Source: a virus. From it: 27,227 bases of DNA. The notes beneath the pieces are model-generated. The model saw only the letters and a program-made list of their open reading frames with translations. It did not search any database and was not told where the DNA came from. The DNA lies in the IMG/VR virus record IMGVR_UViG_3300010370_000193, positions 1 to 27,227 of that record; one strand, written 5' to 3'. Shown in pieces: positions 20,960 to 26,988 of the stretch. Made by a program: the position numbers and the translations under genes. Position 1 is the first letter of the stretch. Each line of letters begins with the position of its first letter.

Positions 20960-23230
20960 TCATAACTCACCACGCAGAGCTTTTTGCACCAGCTCCATTC
21001 GTTGACGAACAAGCTCACCAGCTTGAGCACGCGCACTACCTTCCGGTGCTGGACCCTGGCGAGAGAACCGCGTCCCTAACGCAGGATCGACACCAGAGGC
21101 ACTGATCCCACTGCCGCGTACAACGCTAGCAGGAAGCTCGGTACCCATGCGACCACGGACCCGTGCACCGCTTTGGCGCATTGCTTCAATCTGGCGGCGC
21201 TGCTTAGCAATCTGCTCACCACCCATTGCTGCTGTGCTGTAGGCCAGACCAGTCGTGGGGTCAATCACTTCAGGGGTTGCTTCTGCAATTGCCGCCAGGG
21301 CAGCAGGATCGAACGAGCGCGGATCAACAACATCTTGAGAGACACCTTTGAAGGTCCGCCCCTCGCGTCCCATAATGCGCTGAGGTTCAACAGCAGTACC
21401 GCGCATTGGGCGGACAGCACCACCAAGCACATCTTCCCGCTTGACCTGCCCTTCTGTTAACACTTCACCGGTATCAACATTTCGATACAGGTAAGGTGTT
21501 GCCTCCAGGGTAGAGCCTGGTTGTGTTGCAAATCCTTCTGCTGCCAGTGCTTCGCGGCGACGACCCACGCCACCAACTTCTTGACGGCCTGCGCCACCAG
21601 CAGCACGCATCTTGTAGTACTCACTGGTTGGCATACCTTCAACTTCAGGAACAACACGGGAGCCCACTACTTCCCCTGTAGCTTCACTAATGACCGGAAC
21701 TTCGCGGATCCCTTCTGTCACTTCAGGGCGCAGTTTGTATAGCATCCCAGAAGCTTGTGCTTGCTCTAAGCGGTTACGTGCAGCTTCAACAGAACCAGCT
21801 GATTGCCCAAGTAACTTTTTGGTGCTAGGTGCTAAACGCTGAAGTTCTGCTTGGCTTGGTTGATAAGTAGCAGGTACACCCAGTTGTTCTAATGCACGTG
21901 CTTTCAGTGCACCTTGCATATTAAGAGCAGCTTGCAGAGATTCAGCGCGGCTTTCAACAACAGGCACACCCGTTTGTGGATTAATGACCTGGCCAAAAGG
22001 TTGATAGAGAGAACCAGTAGAAACACTCTCACCCGATGGAAGTGTCACACGGATCGGTAATCCTGGAGACTCGCTATATGCAGAACGGATTACGCCAGGG
22101 TCGCCCGTTGCTTGAAAAATGTTTTCTGCTTGCTTCTGAACTGTGGCAACACGAGGATCACCAGAGAACCGGCGTTGCACTCCACTTAACGCACCAGCAG
22201 GCATTGGACGTTGCTCACCAAGCAAACCAGTTAACAGCGCAGTTTCAGCGGCACCTTCCTCTACTCCCCCTCGTGGAAGAGAAACAATCTTTTGCGAGCG
22301 GCCGCCAAACATACCAGCAGTTGGTACTTCTGCAGATTCAGCTAAACCTGCAACAGATGGCGCTTGCATGATCGGGCCGTAACCAATCTTGCGCGTAAAT
22401 CGATCAACACGCGAAGCAATGTCAGGATCCAGTCCGGCACCAGAAGTTTGGCTGCCAATAACACTCTGCATTGCTGGCGACGACACCATTTGCCCGCCAC
22501 CTGCCAGAGCAGATTCATGCCAGGGGTCTGGAACCCTGCTTTTAAGTGACTGTTGCACCCGCACTTCTGCAGGAACAACGTTTTGGCCGCGCACTAAACC
22601 AGGTGCAACGTCATCAAGCGTTGATGTTCCGTGGGTTGCTACAGCAGAAGCCCCTTCTGTAGGAGTACGCACCACAAATGCGGGGTCAGCTGCCTCTTCT
22701 GCTAGGCCAAGCGCCGATTTGATCCCAGATTTGGCGCGTTGCCCCAGGTTTTGCAGCATTCCGCCGACGCGACCGACGCCAATGTCACTGCCGGCTGCTT
22801 TTTGTACGCCATAAACGCCAGCAGCAAGGGCGCCGACCCCTAATGCCCCTAATGCAGCCTTTTCAAGGAGAGATTTTGGTCTGTCGGTACCGCTCATATC
22901 GGTATCAACAGCATTATCAGCGTAATGCCGGGTGTAATGCCGCCCCGTTAGGGTGTTATTGAGCTGGCCTGCAACCTTTGGGATGTTGTTATCAGGTGTA
23001 ACTGGGGATTGTAGTAAAGAATTATCACCATAGTGCCGTACAGAGATGGGTTGGTCATAGGCAACATCCCCTTGGAAGCTTTGAACTTCATCAAAACCCC
23101 TAATTTTTCCAAAGCCACGGTTGAAATCGTAGACCTCAGGTGCTAATCGAGCCTTTTCTTGAGGTGTACGAGGGTAAGCATTGCCAGTTAAAGACGCCCA
23201 AAGAGCATAATCTTGGGGAGATACGGGCAT
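20960..23230 (-). CDS. Large promoter-proximal virion-region protein, unknown
   Basis: A 756-residue protein (MPVSPQDYALWASLTGNAYP), the first minus-strand gene after the divergent region. Residues about 130-165 include one hydrophobic Gly/Ala stretch (KAALGALGVGALAAGVYGVQ). The rest is polar, with many Val-Pro, Gly and Arg turns and helical pieces (VEAARNRLEQAQASG, IAKQRRQIEAMRQSGARVRG). No enzymatic motif is seen. Its size, lead position and company of membrane-prone proteins recall large internal or ejected virion proteins. Nothing in the sequence proves that role. Confidence 0.65.
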   Translation of the reverse strand: MPVSPQDYALWASLTGNAYPRTPQEKARLAPEVYDFNRGFGKIRGFDEVQSFQGDVAYDQPISVRHYGDNSLLQSPVTPDNNIPKVAGQLNNTLTGRHYTRHYADNAVDTDMSGTDRPKSLLEKAALGALGVGALAAGVYGVQKAAGSDIGVGRVGGMLQNLGQRAKSGIKSALGLAEEAADPAFVVRTPTEGASAVATHGTSTLDDVAPGLVRGQNVVPAEVRVQQSLKSRVPDPWHESALAGGGQMVSSPAMQSVIGSQTSGAGLDPDIASRVDRFTRKIGYGPIMQAPSVAGLAESAEVPTAGMFGGRSQKIVSLPRGGVEEGAAETALLTGLLGEQRPMPAGALSGVQRRFSGDPRVATVQKQAENIFQATGDPGVIRSAYSESPGLPIRVTLPSGESVSTGSLYQPFGQVINPQTGVPVVESRAESLQAALNMQGALKARALEQLGVPATYQPSQAELQRLAPSTKKLLGQSAGSVEAARNRLEQAQASGMLYKLRPEVTEGIREVPVISEATGEVVGSRVVPEVEGMPTSEYYKMRAAGGAGRQEVGGVGRRREALAAEGFATQPGSTLEATPYLYRNVDTGEVLTEGQVKREDVLGGAVRPMRGTAVEPQRIMGREGRTFKGVSQDVVDPRSFDPAALAAIAEATPEVIDPTTGLAYSTAAMGGEQIAKQRRQIEAMRQSGARVRGRMGTELPASVVRGSGISASGVDPALGTRFSRQGPAPEGSARAQAGELVRQRMELVQKALRGEL

Positions 23231-23477
23231 CGTTATAAAAATATCTTGATATAAACGATTTTAGGCGCAATCAATACAGTATTATCTCCAGCAGAAGACC
23301 CCTAACGGCCTTAAAAAACAGCCCTTTTGGGGTGAAAATCGCGGCAGACATCAAGCTCGCTCCGCTCGCGGGAGAGCGTGAGAGGAAAAAAAGAAAGGGT
23401 GGGAGTGTATGCTCCCTGCGGTCGCAGACAGCCGTAAGAGAAAGTTCTATTCGGCTGTGTCCTTTGGTTTATTTACC
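23231..23477. promoter_or_regulatory. Divergent intergenic region between late and early modules
   Basis: No gene is supported here; a frame open from 23409 is better started at 23478. A/T-rich sequence at 23231-23290 offers candidate boxes for both directions: minus-strand TTGATT then TATATC about 15 bases later, and plus-strand TTGATA at 23255 with TATTAT at 23280. An imperfect inverted repeat ACCCC (23298-23302) / GGGGT (23329-23333) with inner GGC/GCC follows. After it come a GC hairpin CGCTC/GAGCG (23358-23378) and two abutting hairpins, GGGAG/CTCCC (23401-23416) and CTGCG/CGCAG (23416-23427). Both transcription units probably start here. Confidence 0.5.
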
Positions 23478-23636
23478 ATGACCTATCAAGTTGAGATTGC
23501 AAGCTACTCTGAGTTTGCACAGGCTTATCTGCAAGGCTGCGAAGAACGGTTCAGTTCTTACAGCGAAGCAGAAGATTATATCGCAACATTTGAAGAATGG
23601 GAGCAACCGATGCTTTGCATCCGAGAGTATAAGTGA
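23478..23636 (+). CDS. Small acidic protein, unknown
   Basis: A 52-residue protein starting MTYQVEIASYSEFAQAYLQG. The frame is open from 23409, but the upstream part reads through a hairpin pair and is poorly protein-like, so ATG 23478 (preceded by TTACC, no Shine-Dalgarno) is preferred. It is acidic and aromatic (EAEDYIATFEEWEQPMLCI), as are many short early phage proteins that bind host factors. No family is recognised. It leads the plus-strand module. Confidence 0.6.
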   Translation: MTYQVEIASYSEFAQAYLQGCEERFSSYSEAEDYIATFEEWEQPMLCIREYK

Positions 23637-23678
23637 ACGTTACCTCCGGGGGAGCAGCCGCTCCTTCCGGTCGCTTCC

Positions 23679-23701
23679 TAGGTACAATTACCTACCTTTT
23701 T
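23679..23701 (+). terminator. Intrinsic terminator after the 52-residue gene
   Basis: Six-bp perfect stem TAGGTA/TACCTA with a 4-base loop, then CC and five T residues. It is the second of two tandem hairpins 43 bases after the stop codon. The short A/T-rich stem suggests partial termination. Confidence 0.5.
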
Positions 23702-23867
23702 AACTCTCAACTGACGAACACCTGCTAACCTTCAAACTGTTTGTGTCCCAAAATACAACACCCTTGTACTACTTTTAATCCCCTTAAATCCCAGTCATAC
23801 CAACGCTTCTCAAGCTTTATTGGCCAGGCATCTCGTAGCGTCGAGACCGGGCCAAAAGTTTGCGCCT

Positions 23868-23902
23868 GTGGAAAACTCAGGGCTTTGAGCATAGTTTTCC
23901 AC
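23868..23902. repeat. Perfect 10-bp inverted repeat, DnaA-box-like arms
   Basis: GTGGAAAACT and AGTTTTCCAC separated by 15 bases. Each arm extended by one base (TGTGGAAAA) differs at one position from a consensus DnaA box in reverse orientation. It could be an operator, origin element or RNA hairpin; it has no U-run, so a terminator is less likely. Confidence 0.6.
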
Positions 23903-24076
23903 GTTCTTATCCCTCGTTCCGTTCCCTTCGGTCACTGTAGTTTTTATCTAATAAGAGAAAGTTTTAACAACGATTGTTCGATGATTGCCTCCAGGGACCG
24001 ATTAAAGGTCTCTAGATGCAGTCTTCTGACTGCTGCCTCCAGCGGAGATAGGCACCGCACAACGGAGCTAACCCTA

Positions 24077-24235
24077 GTGGTTAACCACAACTACCAGGTG
24101 ATCCTTGAGGATCTCATCGAGAATCTCCAGTCTGCAGGACAGGAGTATACCGACGAACAGGCAGAAGCCTGGGCCTGGGATCGGTTCTTCGAACAGTATC
24201 CAGAATACTGTGAACTTCCGGAGAACTACGGCTGA
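24077..24235 (+). CDS. Small acidic protein, unknown
   Basis: A 52-residue protein read from GTG 24077 (MVNHNYQVILEDLIENLQSA), with GGAG ten bases upstream. The upstream extension of the same frame is unconvincing, whereas this part is a typical acidic early-protein sequence (YTDEQAEAWAWDRFFEQYPE). It resembles the acidic, aromatic style of the 52-residue protein at 23478. The stop is followed by a hairpin pair. No family is recognised. Confidence 0.55.
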   Translation: MVNHNYQVILEDLIENLQSAGQEYTDEQAEAWAWDRFFEQYPEYCELPENYG

Positions 24236-24250
24236 TCCGTACAAGCGGGT

Positions 24251-24297
24251 CCGGAGGTGCAAACCCTCCGGCAGTTATTGCCTGCAGTTTTGCAGGC
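24251..24297 (+). promoter_or_regulatory. Tandem hairpin pair in the spacer
   Basis: CCGGAGG, loop TGCAAAC, CCTCCGG (24251-24271; 7 perfect bp) then GCCTGCA, loop GTTT, TGCAGGC (24280-24297; 7 perfect bp). The first looks like a tRNA T-arm but no tRNA can be built around it. It lies between two small genes. Confidence 0.7.
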
Positions 24298-24321
24298 ACC
24301 TTTGCACACCTTACCTCAGCT

Positions 24322-24498
24322 ATGAAGACTTTCTTCTATCTCTACGTTTGCTGCACTGCTGTGCTCTCCGTTGTTGCTACAACCACGGCAATCGAATTGA
24401 TTGACAAAGCCACCGCCAGGCAGTGCCGTAACCCTGTCGAGACGCAAGCGGTTAAGGACTGGTGCCGTGACAACCAGTACGAGATTGCGAATCGCTAA
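24322..24498 (+). CDS. Small exported or membrane-anchored Cys-containing protein
   Basis: A 58-residue protein starting MKTFFYLYVCCTAVLSVVAT. Residues 2-25 are a signal-like or membrane helix; the rest is polar with two Cys (ARQCRNPVE, DWCRDNQYEIANR), which could form a disulphide if exported. The ATG is preceded by CTCAGCT without a Shine-Dalgarno, like its neighbours. Spacing (24 bases after a hairpin pair, 62 before the next gene) fits the module. No family is recognised; it may act at the host envelope. Confidence 0.6.
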   Translation: MKTFFYLYVCCTAVLSVVATTTAIELIDKATARQCRNPVETQAVKDWCRDNQYEIANR

Positions 24499-24560
24499 TC
24501 AGTGACTCACATTCTCCTATCTTCTATTACCGTTTACCGTCACCTTCACCATTCATTACC

Positions 24561-24782
24561 ATGTCATTCTTCAACAATGTTGTCAAAGTCACCGTTGCCA
24601 GCGGTGCTGTTATTGGCGCCGCTGTTGCTTATGCTCGTCTCAATGATGAGCAACGAGACAAAGTTAAACGAGGTGTGAACTCTGTCCGCCGCAAGGTGGC
24701 AGAGGTTATCGCACCTAATGATGGTGCCTACACCATCCCGAAAGAAGTTGAGGAAGAGTTAAACGCTCTGCTCAACGATTGA
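24561..24782 (+). CDS. Small membrane protein, YtxH-like layout
   Basis: A 73-residue protein. Residues 7-26 (VVKVTVASGAVIGAAVAYAR) form one membrane helix, followed by a basic amphipathic helix (EQRDKVKRGVNSVRRKVAEV) and an acidic tail. The layout resembles small YtxH-type proteins, but the length is too short for a firm match. The ATG follows TTACC with no Shine-Dalgarno. It probably localises to the host cytoplasmic membrane. Confidence 0.65.
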   Translation: MSFFNNVVKVTVASGAVIGAAVAYARLNDEQRDKVKRGVNSVRRKVAEVIAPNDGAYTIPKEVEEELNALLND

Positions 24783-24793
24783 TGATCACACGG

Positions 24794-24829
24794 AGGGGAG
24801 CTTGCTCCCTTCTCTGTGGTCTTCACAGA
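24794..24829 (+). promoter_or_regulatory. Tandem hairpin pair in the spacer
   Basis: AGGGGAGC, loop TT, GCTCCCTT (24794-24811) then TCTGTG, loop GTCTT, CACAGA (24813-24829). The pair occupies the spacer between the genes ending at 24782 and starting at 24854, with no U-run after the second stem. Confidence 0.7.
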
Positions 24830-24853
24830 TCACGTTCCTTATTGTTTTGCATC

Positions 24854-25078
24854 ATGGAATCCTTCATCTACGCCAAGGGCAACGACGGTTATCTCGTCAC
24901 CATCCGTGGAGACTTCGCAGAGATGACTAAGGTTGACCTTGAGCAACACCGCTCCAAGTACATCCGTCTTGAAGCACCGGTGGATCACATCCGCCTCTCT
25001 GTCAAGAAGCTTCTCGACCAGGGCTACCGCCTGTTCAACCAGGTGGACCTGGAGTGGAAGCGCTTCATCGAAGCATAG
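24854..25078 (+). CDS. Small soluble protein, unknown
   Basis: A 74-residue protein (MESFIYAKGNDGYLVTIRGD). The frame is open further upstream, but ATG 24854 leaves the hairpin pair outside the coding region and gives a compact protein with beta strands then helices (VDHIRLSVKKLLDQGYRLFN). It has mixed charge and no membrane segment. No family is recognised; it is probably an early accessory protein. Confidence 0.62.
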   Translation: MESFIYAKGNDGYLVTIRGDFAEMTKVDLEQHRSKYIRLEAPVDHIRLSVKKLLDQGYRLFNQVDLEWKRFIEA

Positions 25079-25088
25079 AACGAAACCT

Positions 25089-25133
25089 GGGGAGCCTCAC
25101 CGCTCCCTTCGGTCGCTCCCTGACATAGGGAGC
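25089..25133 (+). promoter_or_regulatory. Tandem hairpins with interchangeable arms
   Basis: GGGAGC/GCTCCC (25090-25107) then GCTCCCT/AGGGAGC (25115-25133, loop GACAT). The arms are near-identical, so the first GGGAGC can pair instead with the second GCTCCC, and the first GCTCCC with the last GGGAGC. Mutually exclusive folds are typical of attenuators and RNA switches. The next gene begins 22 bases later. Confidence 0.65.
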
Positions 25134-25154
25134 CTGACGAGTTCCTGCTTTGCC

Positions 25155-25406
25155 ATGAAATTCAGCCTCTCTGAAATTATCCTCGACAACAAAGAGTTCA
25201 TTGCTGCATGTTCTGCAGTGCTCTTTGGTACCGGTTTCGGTTTGTTGGGTTGTGTTGTATTGAACAAAGTATTGAACAAACATGTACTCACAACATGTAA
25301 TAGGAATCTCAATGAAATTGTGGTTCTGAAGACTGCTGTGGGCGACAGTTATGGTTGCGTGTCTCGCAAGGTTCTGCAAGGACCTGCGGAGGCTCTGAAA
25401 CCATGA
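25155..25406 (+). CDS. Small membrane protein, unknown
   Basis: An 83-residue protein (MKFSLSEIILDNKEFIAACS). Residues 16-36 (ACSAVLFGTGFGLLGCVVLN) are a membrane helix; the C-terminal 45 residues are polar with two Cys. The stop codon overlaps the next start (ATGA at 25403), so translation is coupled to the 20-residue peptide gene that follows. No family is recognised. Confidence 0.6.
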   Translation: MKFSLSEIILDNKEFIAACSAVLFGTGFGLLGCVVLNKVLNKHVLTTCNRNLNEIVVLKTAVGDSYGCVSRKVLQGPAEALKP

Positions 25407-25465
25407 GAAAGATTCTTCTTTCTTCTGCAGTTTTAACTGCCATCATGTTGTTCTTTTGCCTGTAA
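25403..25465 (+). CDS. 20-residue hydrophobic micropeptide
   Basis: MRKILLSSAVLTAIMLFFCL: two basic residues, then a continuous hydrophobic run with a Cys next to last. It overlaps the upstream gene by 4 nt (ATGA) and the downstream gene by 1 nt (TAATG), strong evidence of a real coupled gene despite its size. It resembles a signal or lipoprotein leader, or a tiny membrane modulator. Function is unknown. Confidence 0.55.
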   Translation: MRKILLSSAVLTAIMLFFCL

Positions 25466-25737
25466 TGGAAGAAGTTACTTACAGCCATGACACCGTCTGG
25501 CTGCTGCTTCATTCTCTGCCAATCATGGATTACTCCAGGAAGAATGAGCCGCGCATGTGGCGAAAGTTCATGGAGCTTGTTGCAGATGAAACTGCACAAG
25601 GTTATCCGGATACCTGGAACACACCGTTCACAATCAACAAGATTGCGAGCGATCTAGGTTCCTACAAATTGCTTCTTGATATCTGGCTCCAGGTAGAAGA
25701 AGCAATGCCCGATGTCTACAATCCTATTCACAAATGA
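25465..25737 (+). CDS. Small helical protein, unknown
   Basis: A 90-residue protein (MEEVTYSHDTVWLLLHSLPI). A TTG nine bases upstream keeps the frame, but ATG 25465 overlaps the preceding stop as TAATG and is preferred. It is acidic and helical (RMWRKFMELVADETAQGYPD, KLLLDIWLQVEEAMPD), with no membrane segment. Its stop overlaps the next start (ATGA). No family is recognised. Confidence 0.62.
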   Translation: MEEVTYSHDTVWLLLHSLPIMDYSRKNEPRMWRKFMELVADETAQGYPDTWNTPFTINKIASDLGSYKLLLDIWLQVEEAMPDVYNPIHK

Positions 25738-25973
25738 ACTACACCTTTTACCTACCTGGAATTAACCAGCTGATTGGCATTAGCCAGGAGGACTGGGACT
25801 TCCTCTGTGAGCGTGCAGAGGAGAACAACGTTCTGCCTGCCACGCTTGCCTCTAGGATCATCGCCAACGAGTTGGCTCAGTGGCGTGATGAAATTCATTA
25901 TGCCGAGGAGCAGGAAGCTGCTCAAGCCAACCGAGAGATGAACATAGAGAAAGTTATAGAAGAGATTGTTTAA
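25734..25973 (+). CDS. Small acidic protein, unknown
   Basis: A 79-residue protein (MNYTFYLPGINQLIGISQED) whose ATG overlaps the upstream TGA. The middle, NNVLPATLASRIIANELAQW, loosely recalls ribbon-helix-helix or tail-anchoring helices. The C-terminal third is a Glu-rich helix. It is the last of four translationally coupled genes (25155-25973). The resemblance is not strong enough to claim DNA binding. Confidence 0.62.
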   Translation: MNYTFYLPGINQLIGISQEDWDFLCERAEENNVLPATLASRIIANELAQWRDEIHYAEEQEAAQANREMNIEKVIEEIV

Positions 25974-26005
25974 TCTTCTCTTTAGCTTTCCAGATGTCTG
26001 CACTT

Positions 26006-26047
26006 AGCCCATCCTTTGTGGTGGGCTTCCTGCAGACTTCGGTCTGC
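26006..26047 (+). promoter_or_regulatory. Tandem hairpins upstream of the SSB-like gene
   Basis: AGCCCA-T-CC / GG-TGGGCT (26006-26027) then GCAGAC, UUCG-type tetraloop TTCG, GTCTGC (26032-26047), followed by TTT. The start codon of the SSB-like gene is 23 bases downstream. A UUCG-capped stem is very stable and may shield or regulate the message. Confidence 0.7.
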
Positions 26048-26070
26048 TTTGCACACTCGCTAGACACCTC

Positions 26071-26478
26071 ATGTCTTCTGCTAACAACGGCAACCTTGTC
26101 GGTACCATCGTGTCCGACATCACGACTAAGAATCCTAACGATTCCCTGTCTGTGACTCAGTTCCGTGTTGCACCGCTCGACGCCAAGGAGGAGGATTCTC
26201 CTATCCCTGTGGTTGCTTACAACGGCGTCGGCCAGAACATCGCGCAGCGTTACAACAAGGGTGACACCGTTGCCCTTCAGACGCGTCTGCGTTATGTCAC
26301 CTGGATGACACCGGAAGGCGAGCCCCGTGGCCGCATGGAGGTCATCGTGACTTCTATCCTGACGGTCCGCCTGGGTCAGATCAGCACAGCACAGCGCACT
26401 GCTGAGGCTGCTGGCGTTGTTGAAGCCACTCCGCTTCGCAAGGCTGCTGAGCCCACCCTGGAGACCGTTCCCTTCTGA
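26071..26478 (+). CDS. SSB-like single-stranded DNA-binding protein
   Basis: A 135-residue protein. Residues 8-105 show the OB-fold layout of small SSB proteins: NLVGTIVSDITTKN, VTQFRVAPLD, IPVVAYNGVGQNIAQRYNKG, then DTVALQTRLRYVTWMTPEGE and MEVIVTSI. The pattern (first strand ending in a Gly-turn, central V-A-NG--QNIA-RY-KGD, later aromatic strand) fits the bacterial/phage SSB family. The C-terminus (EPTLETVPF) is short and acidic and ends in Pro-Phe, like the partner-binding SSB tail. It would coat ssDNA during replication. It follows a hairpin pair and has no obvious Shine-Dalgarno. Confidence 0.75.
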   Translation: MSSANNGNLVGTIVSDITTKNPNDSLSVTQFRVAPLDAKEEDSPIPVVAYNGVGQNIAQRYNKGDTVALQTRLRYVTWMTPEGEPRGRMEVIVTSILTVRLGQISTAQRTAEAAGVVEATPLRKAAEPTLETVPF

Positions 26479-26491
26479 TTTCTGCATCAAG

Positions 26492-26544
26492 GCCTGAGTA
26501 ACATCAGGCTTTCTTGCAGGATTCAATTCCTGCACAATCTTTTT
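26492..26544 (+). promoter_or_regulatory. Tandem hairpins after the SSB-like gene, second terminator-like
   Basis: GCCTGA, loop GTAACA, TCAGGC (26492-26509) then TGCAGGA, loop TTCAAT, TCCTGCA (26515-26534), followed by CAATC and five T residues. The first hairpin is trailed by TTTCTT. The second could act as an intrinsic terminator. Confidence 0.7.
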
Positions 26545-26557
26545 ATCTCCATGAATC

Positions 26558-26938
26558 ATGAAAGATCAAACAGCATTCCTCGATCTCCACCCTGTTGAGA
26601 TGGTGATCGTTTGTTTCCTCTTCATTGCTGCCGCAATTCTGAACTTATGCACACCCTCACTCGCTACTACGAAGACAGTGCAACCGAGCGCACAGAGCGA
26701 TTCGCCGGTTGGTATGATCGCTTTGTCGAGTTCGAAGGAGAGCCAACCACAATCACAGTCCACGAAGTCTGGCAAGCCTACGGCGGGCCAGAAGAAGGAG
26801 GCTGGTGGTACTCCTGCGGTGCGCCGATCAAGACGATCTGCATCTTCAGCCGCAGTCAAGCCATCCGGCTTCTCCACGAACTCCACGAAGAGTACAACTC
26901 GGAAGAGTTCGACGAACAAACCTACGACATCAGCCTGA
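26558..26938 (+). CDS. Membrane protein with basic Ser/Thr tail, overprinted
   Basis: A 126-residue frame (MKDQTAFLDLHPVEMVIVCF). Residues 13-34 are a credible membrane helix; residues 36-126 are Ser/Thr/Lys/Pro-rich and basic, encoded in DNA that also codes the next gene in another frame for 292 nt. Before 26647 only this frame is coding, which supports a real N-terminus. The tail may be a by-product of overprinting or a real extracytoplasmic extension. Confidence in the tail is modest. Confidence 0.45.
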   Translation: MKDQTAFLDLHPVEMVIVCFLFIAAAILNLCTPSLATTKTVQPSAQSDSPVGMIALSSSKESQPQSQSTKSGKPTAGQKKEAGGTPAVRRSRRSASSAAVKPSGFSTNSTKSTTRKSSTNKPTTSA

Positions 26939-26988
26939 GCCAAGGTTATGCCCAGTGGTACCCAGAAACTCGCCCGCACTATGAGTAA
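26647..26988 (+). CDS. Acidic soluble protein, unknown
   Basis: A 113-residue protein from ATG 26647 (MHTLTRYYEDSATERTERFA); the frame extends upstream to 26611 but that part overlaps the membrane-helix code of the previous gene. It is rich in Trp, Tyr and Glu, with beta-type motifs (ITVHEVWQAYGGPEEGGWWY) and a helix (SQAIRLLHELHEEYN). The composition is more protein-like than the overlapping frame. It overlaps the next start by 8 nt. No family is recognised. Confidence 0.62.
   Translation: MHTLTRYYEDSATERTERFAGWYDRFVEFEGEPTTITVHEVWQAYGGPEEGGWWYSCGAPIKTICIFSRSQAIRLLHELHEEYNSEEFDEQTYDISLSQGYAQWYPETRPHYE

Larger units (their letters stand above)
23637..24076. other. 440-bp spacer: hairpin pair, terminator and 10-bp inverted repeat
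   Basis: No gene is supported. Hairpin A at 23646-23670 is CCGG-GGAGC/GCTCC-CCGG. Hairpin B at 23679-23694 is TAGGTA, loop CAAT, TACCTA, followed by CCTTTTT, which looks like an intrinsic terminator. Further on, GTGGAAAACT (23868-23877) and AGTTTTCCAC (23893-23902) make a perfect 10-bp inverted repeat with a 15-base loop; each arm resembles a DnaA box (TGTGGAAAA against TGTGGATAA). A frame is open across 23741-24076 but its translation is Ser/Arg/Cys-rich and not convincing. Confidence 0.6.

Noticed and set aside
23298-23333. ACCCC/GGGGT inverted repeat as a terminator
   Set aside because: It lies upstream of both divergent transcription units with no gene running into it; the stem is interrupted and has no U-run.
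23741-24076. Long upstream extension of the frame ending at 24235
   Set aside because: The translation is Ser/Arg/Cys-rich without domain character and covers an inverted repeat. A GTG start at 24077 with GGAG upstream is more plausible.
24251-24277. T-arm-like sequence GGAGG-TGCAAAC-CCTCC suggesting a tRNA or tRNA-end attachment site
   Set aside because: No D-arm, anticodon arm or matching acceptor strand can be built upstream, the region overlaps a coding end, and no integrase is present. It is better read as the first of a hairpin pair.
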